A DNA stretch of 64,000 nt from NCBI GenBank assembly GCA_040080835.1, contig JBEBHP010000008.1, positions 62,001 through 126,000 of the forward strand, read 5' to 3'. Both the position numbers and the translations under genes were made by a program. The notes beneath the pieces are model-generated. The model was not told the DNA's origin. It was given only the letters and a program-made list of their open reading frames with translations, and made no database searches. Shown piece by piece: positions 39,776 through 48,671 of the stretch; the first letter of the stretch is position 1; the number at the start of each line of letters is the position of its first letter. This DNA is from SZUA-430 sp040080835 (GTDB taxonomy: Bacteria > Pseudomonadota > Alphaproteobacteria > Micropepsales > Micropepsaceae).

Positions 39776-40858
39776 CTAGTGTCCGGTTTCTGCGTAGTAA
39801 CGGCCGAAGCGATTGTCCAGGAATGTAGCAAGGTCCGCCTGCTCCTGCCGCACAAATCCTTTCCGCGGCAGTTTGCCGTTGGCCAGCATGTCGACCATGG
39901 CGCACATGCCCGCAGCTGTGGTGATCTGGATCGCGCTCATCAGCTGCCCGTCGATCTTGTGTGCGTAGATCTTGCGCGCAAAGCTTTCTTGCGTCAGTTG
40001 CCCGCGCATTTGACCCGACACCGTCACGAATACAAGCACCACGTCCTGATAAGTGATCGGGATGGCAGCTTCAAGCACGTCTTTCAGGATGTCACGTCGC
40101 TGACCCAGTCGCAGGTCGCGAACCAGCGTCTTCACGATGTCGCGGTGTCCCGGGTAGCGCACGGTCTTGTAGTTCAGGTTCTCGACCTTCCCTTCAAGCG
40201 TCTCGCACAGCGTGCCCAGCCCGCCCGAGGTGTTGAACGCCTCATAGTCGACACCGTCGAGCGAGAAATGCTCCATCTCTTCCAGAGCCGGCATCTCGCG
40301 CAGATGGCCATCGACAATGGCTTCGCAGGGATTGCAGTACTCGTTGATCAGGCCGTCGGTTGACCAGGTCAGGTTGTATTTCAGCGCATTGGTCGGATAC
40401 TCGGGCAGCGCACCGACGCGCATATGCACGTCGCGCAGCGTCTCGAACTTCTTTGTCATGTCATGCGCAGCAATGGAGATGAAGCCCGGCGCCAGTCCGC
40501 ACTGCGGCACGAAGGCGGTATCCGCGCCCTTGGCAAGCGACTTCACCACGCGGGTGCTCTCGACATCTTCCGTCAGGTCAAAATAGTGCGCGCCGCATTC
40601 CTTGGCAGCGCCGGCGATGGCCGGTGTCAGGTTATAGGGCATGGCCGATACGACCATGTCGTGCCCTTTGATGGCAGCGCGCAAGGCCGCCGGATCCGCA
40701 ACGTCCAGCACCCGCGTGCTTGTGTTCTTCGTAGGCAATCGCTCAAGGCTCTTGGCATCGCGGTCAGCGACCGTCAGCTGATAATCACCCGTGCTGCCCA
40801 GCATCGCGGTGATCGCGCTGCCAATCTTGCCGCCGCCCAGCAGAATGAGTTTCACCAT
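39776..40858 (-). CDS. Saccharopine dehydrogenase-family protein, likely lysine 6-dehydrogenase
   Basis: 360-residue NAD(P)-binding enzyme: VKLILLGGGKIGSAITAML (Rossmann), SAMPYNLTPAIAGAAKECGAHYFDLTED, FVPQCGLAPGFISIAAHDM, and RVGALPEYPTNALKYNLTWSTDGLINEY, all typical of the lysine 6-dehydrogenase / saccharopine dehydrogenase C-terminal domain family. A strong ribosome site (GAGGAG) precedes the ATG. It is the first gene of the minus-strand set followed by the TPP enzyme and ALDH7-type dehydrogenase. The divergent Lrp gene 136 bp away is the likely regulator. Direct deamination of lysine is the preferred reading over saccharopine chemistry, because no lysine-2-oxoglutarate reductase is present. 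Confidence 0.85.
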   Translation of the reverse strand: MVKLILLGGGKIGSAITAMLGSTGDYQLTVADRDAKSLERLPTKNTSTRVLDVADPAALRAAIKGHDMVVSAMPYNLTPAIAGAAKECGAHYFDLTEDVESTRVVKSLAKGADTAFVPQCGLAPGFISIAAHDMTKKFETLRDVHMRVGALPEYPTNALKYNLTWSTDGLINEYCNPCEAIVDGHLREMPALEEMEHFSLDGVDYEAFNTSGGLGTLCETLEGKVENLNYKTVRYPGHRDIVKTLVRDLRLGQRRDILKDVLEAAIPITYQDVVLVFVTVSGQMRGQLTQESFARKIYAHKIDGQLMSAIQITTAAGMCAMVDMLANGKLPRKGFVRQEQADLATFLDNRFGRYYAETGH

Positions 40859-40994
40859 GACCGTCTCCTCGAAATCCGTTGCTTCGAGCCGATTCTAGTC
40901 CTGCTTTCCGCCGATTTGGAGGCTACAAACCGACGATTCTTAGTGAAATTGCAGGCATTATGTCGGAAACTCCGGCGAAATGTAAAAGATCACC

Positions 40995-41429
40995 ATGCCC
41001 GCTCTCGACGAAACCGACCGCAAACTTCTCGTCCTTCTGCGCACGGATGCGCGCGAACCCGTTGCGTCGCTCGCCCGCAAACTGCACCTCGCCAGATCCA
41101 CCGTACAGGAACGTATCGAGCGCCTGGAAAAATCCCGCATCATTGAGGGTTACACGATCCGTGCAGGCGTCGACTATGCCGACCGCCAGATCCTCGCGCA
41201 TGTCATGATCAGCGTTGACCCAAAGATGTCGGCCTCTGTCACGTCGGACCTGAAAAAGATGCCCGAGGTGAGATCGCTCGCAGCAATCAGCGGCACCTTC
41301 GACCTCATGGCAGAACTCGCGGCAGAAACAACCGCCCGCATCGACGCGGTGCTCGACGCAATCGGGCACCTCAAGGGCGTGCAGAAGACGATGTCCTCAA
41401 TTGTCCTGAGCGTGAAGTTCGAGCGCTAG
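40995..41429 (+). CDS. Lrp/AsnC-family regulator
   Basis: 144-residue feast/famine regulator. The N-terminal HTH is DETDRKLLVLLRTDAREPVASLARKLHLARSTVQERIERLEKSRIIEGYTI, and the C-terminal RAM/ligand domain follows (ILAHVMISVDPKMSASVTSDLKKMPEVRSLAAISGTFDLMAELAA). It lies divergently from the lysine-dehydrogenase-like gene, a usual position for an Lrp activator that senses the substrate amino acid, so lysine is the probable ligand. It ends 4 bp from a convergent exported protein. Confidence 0.92.
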   Translation: MPALDETDRKLLVLLRTDAREPVASLARKLHLARSTVQERIERLEKSRIIEGYTIRAGVDYADRQILAHVMISVDPKMSASVTSDLKKMPEVRSLAAISGTFDLMAELAAETTARIDAVLDAIGHLKGVQKTMSSIVLSVKFER

Positions 41430-41433
41430 CGGC

Positions 41434-41877
41434 TCACTTCGCCTTCCGTGACGACCAGTGGATATGCACGATCTTCCAGTCGCCACCGATCTTTCGAAGG
41501 ACCATTGTTTCGAGGCCAACACTGTCGACTGGCTTGCCCTCAAAGGTGCCTTTGGTCGTGCTCTGTCGCATAACCACCGCCAAAGCCTCATCATCAGACA
41601 CGTCAACGGCGGTAGTGGCTTCCTTCACCGACTTCGAGAACTTGATGTCACTGTCAAGATGGTGGGCAGCGTACTCGGCTTTCGATTGCTCGACCCAACC
41701 CTGCTCATAGATCTTTACATCATCTGCGAGCGTGCCCAGCGCAGCTACTCTGTCGCCCTGCTGCAGCGCGTTGTGAAACGACTCAACTGCATCTTCAGCA
41801 CTGCCCCCCGCCACCGCGGTTGGAACAGACGTAGAAAACGCGGTGAAAATTGCAAGCGCCAAAAGCGTGACACGCAT
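41434..41877 (-). CDS. Exported NTF2/SnoaL-like protein
   Basis: 147 residues with a Sec signal peptide (MRVTLLALAIFTAFSTSVPTAVAGG). The mature part has an NTF2-like (SnoaL / DUF4440) fold: AEDAVESFHNALQQGDRVAALGTLADDVKIYEQG and later GLETMVLRKIGGDWKIVHIHWSSRK. ATG 41877 is the natural start for the signal peptide; a longer in-frame ORF overlaps ilvA. It lies 8 bp after ilvA on the same strand. Function unknown. Confidence 0.8.
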   Translation of the reverse strand: MRVTLLALAIFTAFSTSVPTAVAGGSAEDAVESFHNALQQGDRVAALGTLADDVKIYEQGWVEQSKAEYAAHHLDSDIKFSKSVKEATTAVDVSDDEALAVVMRQSTTKGTFEGKPVDSVGLETMVLRKIGGDWKIVHIHWSSRKAK

Positions 41878-41885
41878 CTCAAACC

Positions 41886-43106
41886 TCACTTCGCTGTTGT
41901 TGTGCTGAGTACCCGCACATTGAACCCGGCATCGCGGACAGCCTGGCAAATTGCTTCGGCATGCGTCGCATCGCGAGTCTCCACGCTGACCCGCAACTCG
42001 GCATCCTTTGCAGGCATGTCGGTCAGCATGCGGTTGTGCGAGACCTCGATGATGTTGCCACCTGCATTGCCAACCAGTGTCGCAACCTTGGCCAGGATCC
42101 CCGGCCTGTCTTCAATGTCGACCGCCATCGTCAGGATGCGACCCTCGCGCTGCAGTTCGCGCATGATCACGTTGGACAACAGCCGCGGATCGATATTGCC
42201 GCCGCACAGGACAAGCCCGACTTTTTGCCCCGCGAACTTCTCCGGATATTGAAGCAGGGCGGCAAAACCTGCGGCGCCCGCACCCTCGACAACTGTCTTC
42301 TCGACCGACAGCAGCAGCGCGATCGCACGTTCGATCATGTCTTCCTGCACGACCAGTACGTCATCAAGCAAGCGGCTGCAGATCTCGACAGTCTTCGCAC
42401 CCACATTCTTGACGGCAATGCCTTCGGCAATGGTCTGGCCGCCAATTGGCAGGTCACCCTTCTTGAGCGCGTTCGACATCGACGGAAACATCTTGGTCTC
42501 CACGCCAATCATGCGAATGGAAGGCTTCATGGCCTTGGCAGCAGTTGCGATCCCGGAGATCAGGCCACCACCGCCAACCGGCACGACAATCGTGTCGAGT
42601 TCCGGAAAATCTTCCAGCATCTCGATTCCGATCGTGCCCGCGCCTGCGATGATCTTGTCGTCATCGTAGGGGTGCACGAAGACGAGTCCCTTCTCCGCGG
42701 CAATATCGTGAGCGACCTTGTCACAATCAGCCAGCGTCATGCCCTTCTGGATGACATGCGCACCATGCGCCATGGTGTACTTGACCTTCACAAACGGCGT
42801 CGTCTCAGGCATCACGATCGTGGATGGAATCCCAAGCCTCGTTGCGTGATATGCCACTCCTTGTGCGTGGTTGCCCGCCGACATGGCGATCACACCACGC
42901 TTGCGTTCCGCCGGTGTCAGGCTGGTCAGCTTGTTAAGCGCACCGCGCTCCTTGAACGACGACGTGAACTGCAGGTTTTCGAACTTCAGGTAAACCTCGG
43001 CACCGGTCAGCTGCGACAGGGTCTGCGAGCGCATGCAGGGCGTGCGCTGCACCTTGCCCTTGATCAGGGCCGCCGCCTGTCTGATGTCTTCGAGAGTGAC
43101 TGCCAT
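41886..43106 (-). CDS. ilvA: Threonine dehydratase with ACT domain
   Basis: 406-residue PLP enzyme deaminating threonine to 2-oxobutyrate. PLP lysine in FTSSFKERGALNKL; Gly-rich phosphate cup VPVGGGGLISGIATAAKAM; serine/threonine site SAGNHAQGVAYHA; a C-terminal ACT-like domain from about residue 325 (TMAVDIEDRPGILAKVATLVGNAGGNIIEVSHNR). The single ACT domain and length fit the catabolic/short biosynthetic type found in many Alphaproteobacteria. The downstream NTF2-like gene starts 8 bp on. With ilvE in the window it can contribute to isoleucine synthesis. Confidence 0.94.
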   Translation of the reverse strand: MAVTLEDIRQAAALIKGKVQRTPCMRSQTLSQLTGAEVYLKFENLQFTSSFKERGALNKLTSLTPAERKRGVIAMSAGNHAQGVAYHATRLGIPSTIVMPETTPFVKVKYTMAHGAHVIQKGMTLADCDKVAHDIAAEKGLVFVHPYDDDKIIAGAGTIGIEMLEDFPELDTIVVPVGGGGLISGIATAAKAMKPSIRMIGVETKMFPSMSNALKKGDLPIGGQTIAEGIAVKNVGAKTVEICSRLLDDVLVVQEDMIERAIALLLSVEKTVVEGAGAAGFAALLQYPEKFAGQKVGLVLCGGNIDPRLLSNVIMRELQREGRILTMAVDIEDRPGILAKVATLVGNAGGNIIEVSHNRMLTDMPAKDAELRVSVETRDATHAEAICQAVRDAGFNVRVLSTTTAK

Positions 43107-43184
43107 ATCGATTGGATTCCGACGTCGTGTTGGATGGTAAAATGTTGACTCTGGCTTGGCAGGACCGGACTGCGAAACCCGGGT

Positions 43185-43895
43185 TCACGCTCCCTTGCCC
43201 GGTTCGCCTGTCACCGAAAGGAACTTTGGCTCACTTCCTTCGCACAATGCAACGGCAGTCAGGCATCCCCAGTAGGTCGGACCGGTATCGATGCCGATGC
43301 GATTGGACTTGAGTTCCGGATCACGCGCAGGCGTGTGCCCGTGGACGACGACCACGCCATGATCCTGATCCGACTCCAGAAACCGGTCGCGGATCCAGAG
43401 CATATCCTTCTCGATCTGATCTTCAAGAGCACGTCCGGGAACAATCCCGGCGTGCACAAAGAAGTAGTTCCCGGCTCGATACGACAGCTTGAGCGCCTCC
43501 AGCCACTTCAACCTCTTCGAACCAACCGCCATCGCAAGCGCAGCAGGGTCATGTTCGCCGTACCCCAGTTGAAGATTAAATGACTCTGCAGTCGCGTCCC
43601 CGCCATTGCCCAACCATACTTCCCATTGGTGAGAATCGTCACTCTCGACGCATTTGAGCAGCATGTGTTCGTGATTGCCCTTCAGACATATGGTCTCGAA
43701 TCCGGGCACCCCGCGCATCACGCGATCGATCACCTCACGGCTACGGGCACCGCGATCGATGTAGTCGCCGACATAGACCAGTACGCCGGGCCGATCGGCA
43801 TGGTTCTGTTGATGCTCGAATTTTATGCGTTCCAGCAAAAGCGCGAGAAGATCATCGCGCCCGTGTACGTCACCAATGGCGTAGTGCGGGAGCAT
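43185..43895 (-). CDS. Metallophosphatase, PrpA/Ser-Thr phosphatase type
   Basis: 236-residue calcineurin-like phosphoesterase of the bacterial PPP family. Metal motifs are GDVHGRDD, GDYIDRG, LKGNHEHMLL, and VHAGI with VVHGHTP further on; the first set appears at residue 7. These are the PPP signatures of bacterial protein phosphatases (PrpA/PrpB) and ApaH-like enzymes. ATG 43895 (MLPHYAIGDVHGRD) is preferred to the ATG 9 bp upstream. It lies 16 bp downstream of the tRNA-Met gene on the same strand, so part of its transcript may come from that promoter. Confidence 0.9.
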   Translation of the reverse strand: MLPHYAIGDVHGRDDLLALLLERIKFEHQQNHADRPGVLVYVGDYIDRGARSREVIDRVMRGVPGFETICLKGNHEHMLLKCVESDDSHQWEVWLGNGGDATAESFNLQLGYGEHDPAALAMAVGSKRLKWLEALKLSYRAGNYFFVHAGIVPGRALEDQIEKDMLWIRDRFLESDQDHGVVVVHGHTPARDPELKSNRIGIDTGPTYWGCLTAVALCEGSEPKFLSVTGEPGKGA

Positions 43896-43910
43896 GGAAC
43901 ACATTCCGAT

Positions 43911-43985
43911 TGGTAGCAGCGGGGTGATTTGAACACCCGACCAAGGGATTATGATTCCCCTGCTCTACCACTGAGCTACGCTGCC
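43911..43985 (-). tRNA. tRNA-Met (anticodon CAT), CCA encoded
   Basis: 75 nt on the minus strand. Acceptor GGCAGCG / CGCTGCT (with G-T at the outer end), D-arm GCTC-AGTGGTA-GAGC, anticodon arm GGGGA-ATCATAA-TCCCT giving CAT, T-arm GGGTG-TTCAAAT-CACCC, followed by A and an encoded CCA. It lacks the unpaired 1:72 base of initiator tRNA. Elongator Met is preferred, but tRNA-Ile2 with lysidine-modified CAT cannot be fully excluded from sequence. Confidence 0.93.
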
Positions 43986-44048
43986 AAACCAAAAACGAGG
44001 GGCGGATGTAAGGCGGCCCTATTCCCCGTGTCAAGGCAACGAAAAGTC

Positions 44049-45197
44049 TTAAGCCGCAAATGCCGCCGCGCCCTTGACAATCCAGCCGCCACCCAGCATG
44101 CGCCGTTCGTCGGCTGCGTCATAAAGCACGCAAGCCTGTCCGGGTGCTACCCCTTCTTCATGACCAAGCAGCTCAACTTCGACCTGGCCATTGAGCAAAC
44201 GCACCTCGGCCCTGACAGGCTGTCGGGTCGAGCGCACGCGAGCCAGAACGCTGCGAGGCTGCACAGCCGGCTGGACTGGATCGAGCCAGTTAAGATCTCT
44301 CAGGACAATACGGCGCGTGGCCAAAGACTCCCGCGGACCCACGACGACTTGCTGGCGGTCAGCATCGATGCGGACGACAAACAGCTGCTCGTGGTGCCCA
44401 AGCCCGAGGCCCTTTCTTTGCCCGACCGTAAAGCCGATCACGCCGTCATGCCGACCAAGCACGCGACCCGACATGTCGACGATATCACCAGGCTCGATGG
44501 ACCCGGGCCGCAGCTTCTGCACGATATCGCTGTACCGACCCTGCGGCACAAAGCAGATGTCCTGGCTGTCTGGCTTGTCAGCCAGAGCCAGTCCAAGCTC
44601 CGCTGCAAGCGCCCGCGTTTCGCTTTTGGGCAACCCGCCGAGCGGAAAGCGCAGGAAGTCGAGTTGGTCTTTGGTTGTCGCGAACAGGAAATAGCTCTGG
44701 TCGCGATTGGCATCGACTGCCCGGTGCAGCTCTGCACCTGCTGGCCCCTGCACGCGCTGGATATAGTGCCCCGTCACCATGGCCTTTGCGCCCATGTCTT
44801 TTGCGGCACCCAGCAAGTCGTGGAATTTGACCGTCTGATTGCACTGGATGCAGGGTACTGGCGTTTCACCACGTGCATAGGTCGAAGCAAAGTCCTCCAT
44901 TACAGACTTGCGGAATCGTTCCGTGTAGTCGAGCACATAGTGCGGAATACCGATATGCTGCGCGGCAGCCTTCGCATCATAAATGTCCTGTCCAGCGCAG
45001 CATGCACCCTTGCGCCTGGGCGAATTGTCGGACGCATAGAGTTGCAGCGTAATGCCAACGACATCAAACCCCGCACGCTTCACCAGCGCCGCAGCCACAG
45101 CACTGTCGACACCGCCCGACATGGCCGCAACAATGCGCAAATTGCCCGGTTCACCGGGCAAGTCCATCAGGGACCGGATTGTGTCTGAAGTATGCAT
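44049..45197 (-). CDS. mnmA: tRNA-specific 2-thiouridylase
   Basis: Makes 2-thiouridine at wobble position 34 of tRNA-Lys, -Glu and -Gln. The 382-residue chain has the PP-loop MSGGVDSAVAAALV, the first catalytic Cys in ETPVPCIQCNQTVKF, the second in KPDSQDICFVPQG, and C-terminal beta-barrel motifs (HDGVIGFTVGQRKGLG). Length normal. It ends 63 bp from the tRNA-Met gene on the same strand. Confidence 0.97.
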   Translation of the reverse strand: MHTSDTIRSLMDLPGEPGNLRIVAAMSGGVDSAVAAALVKRAGFDVVGITLQLYASDNSPRRKGACCAGQDIYDAKAAAQHIGIPHYVLDYTERFRKSVMEDFASTYARGETPVPCIQCNQTVKFHDLLGAAKDMGAKAMVTGHYIQRVQGPAGAELHRAVDANRDQSYFLFATTKDQLDFLRFPLGGLPKSETRALAAELGLALADKPDSQDICFVPQGRYSDIVQKLRPGSIEPGDIVDMSGRVLGRHDGVIGFTVGQRKGLGLGHHEQLFVVRIDADRQQVVVGPRESLATRRIVLRDLNWLDPVQPAVQPRSVLARVRSTRQPVRAEVRLLNGQVEVELLGHEEGVAPGQACVLYDAADERRMLGGGWIVKGAAAFAA

Positions 45198-45242
45198 GGC
45201 CGCGCCTATACCCCGGACGCACCTAGTCGGGCAAGTTTAACC

Positions 45243-45261
45243 AAAGCGGCCATTTGACCGC
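45243..45261 (-). terminator. Possible terminator of flgK-flgL
   Basis: On the minus strand, 15 nt after the flgL stop, GCGGTC-AAAT-GGCCGC forms a 6-bp stem (one T-G pair) followed by TTTGGTT. Short, with a weak T-run, but well placed. Confidence 0.5.
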
Positions 45262-45275
45262 CCGAAAGCCAATCC

Positions 45276-46211
45276 CTAAAGCGCGGGCAGGAAATTCAGC
45301 AGGCTGATCTGGTTCAATTGCGCAATCATGCGCCCGGAAGCCTGTGCCGCAACCTGGTCCTGATTGAGTTTGGCAATAGCCGCGGACAGATCAACATCCT
45401 CGATGTCACCGATGAACTTGGTGAAATAGGCTGACATGCTCTCGTGGCGGTCAACAGTGGCCGTAACCTGGGAGTGCCGAGATCCATTGAGCGCAGCAAT
45501 TGTTGTGAGGCCTTCATGGACAGCCGGCAACGCTACATTCTGTGTCGTGAGAAAGCTCGTCTGTGCGGCATTGAGATCAGATCCAAACGGACCGTTGACG
45601 CCAGCGTCGAAAGCCCCAATGTCCTTGAACATCTGGAACAGGTCTGTCGCGACATTGCTTGCTGTCAAGCCGACCGTGATCGTCTCGTTTTCATCAATGC
45701 GTTGTGTTTGTTCGAAATCAGAGTTGTTAAAAACCGAGTCCACGCTCGGCGCTGCCACCAGGCTGGAGAGATCTGTCGCCGAAACCGGAGCCACATCCGT
45801 TCTCGATCCCCCATAGAGGTACTTTCCGTCTATCCGCGCATTCACGATGGCAACCGCCTGACCGTACAGGTTCTTCACGTCATCCATCATCGCCGGCGCA
45901 TGTCCCGTCGAAATGGCATCAGACACCGCCTGGCGCAGACGTGAACTGATATCAACCAGTTCCCTCATGTGAATGTCCTGTACGTCCAGGCGGTTCAGCA
46001 CTTCCTTGCTCGCAGAGAGAAACGAGTCCACGCCTGCTGACTTCTGCTTCGCGGCCACAAGGACCGACGCCTTGTCCTTGACGTCGGTCAGGTTGTCGCC
46101 AACCTTGCCTGTCGAGATCTGCGTCTGCCACTTGACCGACCGGCCCTGGATGCGACCGTACTCGTTCACGAGCCCTTGTGAAAACGACAACGTACCTACA
46201 CGGTCAAGCAT
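45276..46211 (-). CDS. flgL: Flagellar hook-associated protein 3
   Basis: 311-residue junction protein between hook and filament, exported by the flagellar type III system. The N-terminus MLDRVGTLSFSQGLVNEYGRIQGRSVKWQTQISTGKVGDNLTDVKDKASVLV is the FlgL/flagellin D0-D1 region. The C-terminus (LSAAIAKLNQDQVAAQASGRMIAQLNQISLLNFLPAL) is the matching D0 helix. The central domain contains SASDL-type segments usual for FlgL. It follows flgK by 15 bp in the same sigma-54-type unit. It is not a flagellin: the ends match the HAP3 pattern and length. Confidence 0.93.
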   Translation of the reverse strand: MLDRVGTLSFSQGLVNEYGRIQGRSVKWQTQISTGKVGDNLTDVKDKASVLVAAKQKSAGVDSFLSASKEVLNRLDVQDIHMRELVDISSRLRQAVSDAISTGHAPAMMDDVKNLYGQAVAIVNARIDGKYLYGGSRTDVAPVSATDLSSLVAAPSVDSVFNNSDFEQTQRIDENETITVGLTASNVATDLFQMFKDIGAFDAGVNGPFGSDLNAAQTSFLTTQNVALPAVHEGLTTIAALNGSRHSQVTATVDRHESMSAYFTKFIGDIEDVDLSAAIAKLNQDQVAAQASGRMIAQLNQISLLNFLPAL

Positions 46212-46226
46212 GGTTGCACCTCCCTA

Positions 46227-48353
46227 TCAAACGGCTTGCAAAAGCGTATCAAACATCTGCTGCACCACAGTCATGATGCGCGCGGACGCGTTGTAAGCCT
46301 GCTGGTAAATCATCATATTCGACAGCTCTTCATCCAGGTTGACACCTTCGCGGTCTGCACGGCGAGCAACGACTTCTTCCTTCACATTCAGGCGATTGAC
46401 GCGCTCGTCCTCAGCAGCATTCGCAAGATCGGAATGAAGTCCCGCCACTTGCGCGATATAGTCGTTGAGCGAAAGCGTTCCCGAAGCAAGTCCCCCAGTC
46501 GAATCAAAACTGTGAAGCGCATTTGCGGCGTTTGCCAGACCAAGCGCTCCGCGATTGTCACTTGTACCCAGGACGAAATCACCCGGCACCGACGACGCGC
46601 TGGTGTCCAGCTGCGCGAGCGCGAGCTTCGAACCGTTGCGCGCGATATCGCTCCTGACTGCCATTCCCATGGCTTGATTTTGGCGCATCGCCGTTCCAAG
46701 TCCGAAGAACTGCGAGAACGAAACACCCGTCGCACCGCGCGACGTCGTATCATTCTTGATCTCAAGCCGCGCGCCCGAATACGCCGCTGCCGGCGTCATC
46801 ACCACGCTGCCATTGCCATCCAGTGCAAAGGTCGCGAAACCACCAGCAGCTGTATCCATCATTGTCAGCATGTCGACAACAGTCGAACCACCCACGCTCA
46901 CGCTGAAGCTCTTGAGGATGGCGCCATCCGTTCCGCGCAGCACAAATTCAGTGGTGCCGCCGGGATTGAGACCATGCGCATCCGTGCTGAGGACACCCGT
47001 TGCAAAGCTGGACGGACTGGACGCCGTCACCAGATTGTTCAACCCGAAGAACTGTGAAAGTCCGTGGCCACCCCGCAGAGCGGGATTGGCAGGATCCTGC
47101 AGCATCGAAACGCCCTGTCCGGCATTGTTGGCCGAAATGGACAGCACACCATTTGTGAAGCTGGCCGTGGCGTTGCCGCTGAGGCCAGCGTTGATTGCAT
47201 TCACGAGGTCGTCAACCGTCGCCAGTGACGACGTGTCTATGTCCAGTTTCTGCACAAGAGCGCCGGTCTGGTCGACGACGGCGATCGTTGCAATGCCCGT
47301 GAAGTTCAGTGGATCCGTCGAAAAGAGACCCGAATTCACGCCAGTGAGGCTCGCGGGCGGCGGCACAGCAGTACTGTTGTTGTGGATGGCGTTGATTTCG
47401 TCGGCGAACGCACCAGCAATTTGCCCAAGCTGCTCTGCGAGATCAGGCAAGCGACTGTCGCGCATGTCCAGCAGGCCTCGAATCTCCCCGCCAGAAACCC
47501 GCCCTTCAATCGCGGCCGGCGGACCGATATCGTTATCACCCTCGGGATTGTAACGTTGCAGGGTGATGGAAGGAAAAACCGTCGTCGTCGATACAGCCGT
47601 AGGGCTTGCATACTGTAATTTCGAACTGATATCGGTGATCAGTCCGGTACCGTCAGTGAGTGAAACATAGACCCGGCCGTCCGACTGCTCATACGTGCGA
47701 ATATCCAGATACTTGGACAAATCCGAAATTGCCTTGTCCCGCTGGTCAACCAGGCCGGACTGTGTGTCATTCCTTGCAACAGCCGTCTTGATGTCCCTGT
47801 TCAGGTCATAGATCTGCGAGATCAGCTCGTTCACATTACGCACGTCTGTGTTGAGCTGCGTATTCGCATCCTGACGCAAGGATTGAATCCCCGACGCCAT
47901 CCCCGACAACGCCGACAGGGTCGACGTCAGCGACGACAATGCAGAATTGCGACGCGCGGTTGACGAAGGGTCAACACTCAGTTGCTGAAGCGCGGTCATC
48001 GCACTGGATATGCGCGCACCAATCGACGAACCATCCTTGATCGAACCGATAAGGTCCTGGACGCGGCTGAAATACGAGGAAACGACGTCCATCCTGCCCA
48101 CCGCGCTGGTGGCATCTACAGCTTCGCGCGCAAGAAATTCGTCCGCAATGCGCCGCACGTCTTCCACCGCAACGCCCGTCAGCCGGTCGCCCGTCAACCG
48201 GGGACCGAACTCAACCTGCCTGCGGTGATAGCCCTCTGTATTTATGTTTGCGATGTTGTTGGACGTCACTCGCAGCGCGGTCTGATTGCTCTGGAGCGCA
48301 CTGGCTGCGGTATTCATGATCGCGCCCAGCGATATGTTTGCACCAACCGTCAT
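46227..48353 (-). CDS. flgK: Flagellar hook-associated protein 1
   Basis: 708 residues, first protein of the hook-filament junction. N-terminal rod/hook motif SLGAIMNTAASALQSNQTALRVTSNNIANINTEGYHRRQVEFGPR; a long variable middle; C-terminus EEVVARRADREGVNLDEELSNMMIYQQAYNASARIMTVVQQMFDTLLQAV, typical for FlgK. The start at 48353 (MTVGANISLG) fits the family; the open frame continues 161 codons upstream without similarity and contains the sigma-54 promoter, so it was not used. Transcription should begin near 48487, leaving a leader of about 134 nt. Confidence 0.95.
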   Translation of the reverse strand: MTVGANISLGAIMNTAASALQSNQTALRVTSNNIANINTEGYHRRQVEFGPRLTGDRLTGVAVEDVRRIADEFLAREAVDATSAVGRMDVVSSYFSRVQDLIGSIKDGSSIGARISSAMTALQQLSVDPSSTARRNSALSSLTSTLSALSGMASGIQSLRQDANTQLNTDVRNVNELISQIYDLNRDIKTAVARNDTQSGLVDQRDKAISDLSKYLDIRTYEQSDGRVYVSLTDGTGLITDISSKLQYASPTAVSTTTVFPSITLQRYNPEGDNDIGPPAAIEGRVSGGEIRGLLDMRDSRLPDLAEQLGQIAGAFADEINAIHNNSTAVPPPASLTGVNSGLFSTDPLNFTGIATIAVVDQTGALVQKLDIDTSSLATVDDLVNAINAGLSGNATASFTNGVLSISANNAGQGVSMLQDPANPALRGGHGLSQFFGLNNLVTASSPSSFATGVLSTDAHGLNPGGTTEFVLRGTDGAILKSFSVSVGGSTVVDMLTMMDTAAGGFATFALDGNGSVVMTPAAAYSGARLEIKNDTTSRGATGVSFSQFFGLGTAMRQNQAMGMAVRSDIARNGSKLALAQLDTSASSVPGDFVLGTSDNRGALGLANAANALHSFDSTGGLASGTLSLNDYIAQVAGLHSDLANAAEDERVNRLNVKEEVVARRADREGVNLDEELSNMMIYQQAYNASARIMTVVQQMFDTLLQAV

Positions 48354-48497
48354 TCGAGCCTCCGTCCATTCCCGCATAGGCAAAAACTGCCTGCCTCGAA
48401 GCACGCAAGAATTGCCTGATTCGCACCTTCTGGCGCCGTGAAAGCCAAGCAAAGCAACGGAATCGAATCCGCAGCCGCTTGAACTCGTGTTGTGAGT

Positions 48498-48513
48498 TGC
48501 AACGTCAGTGCCA
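48498..48513 (-). promoter_or_regulatory. Sigma-54 promoter of flgK-flgL
   Basis: On the minus strand TGGCAC-TGACG-TTGCA matches the sigma-54 consensus TGGCAC-N5-TTGC in every defined base. It faces flgK; initiation would be near 48487. Confidence 0.85.
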
Positions 48514-48635
48514 AGCTGCAAAGCGGAATAAAACGCTTGGTGCCTAGACGAATCTGCCGCCCTCCGAGAGCAAACTCTGCCGCCCAAGCCACTCCGCTTC
48601 CGCAGCGATTGCTGGAAAACCGCGCCTCTTGCGAC

Positions 48636-48651
48636 TGGCAAGCACCTTGCA
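48636..48651 (+). promoter_or_regulatory. Sigma-54 promoter of fliK-flgD-flgE
   Basis: TGGCAA-GCACC-TTGCA differs from the sigma-54 consensus in one base only (A for C at the sixth place). The start of transcription would be near 48662, just upstream of the fliK start codon. Confidence 0.8.
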
Positions 48652-48671
48652 GTCAAAACTCCGAACGCATC

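Larger units (their letters stand above)
48354..48671. promoter_or_regulatory. 318-bp divergent region flgK / fliK
   Basis: This gene-free stretch separates flgK from fliK. It holds two sigma-54-type promoters facing opposite ways (48498-48513 minus; 48636-48651 plus), whose -12 elements are about 150 bp apart. The space between them is a natural place for FlbD binding sites; I did not find one by eye with certainty. Confidence 0.8.

Noticed and set aside
43929..45188. 419-aa plus-strand frame over the tRNA and mnmA
   Set aside because: It crosses the tRNA gene and is antisense to mnmA.
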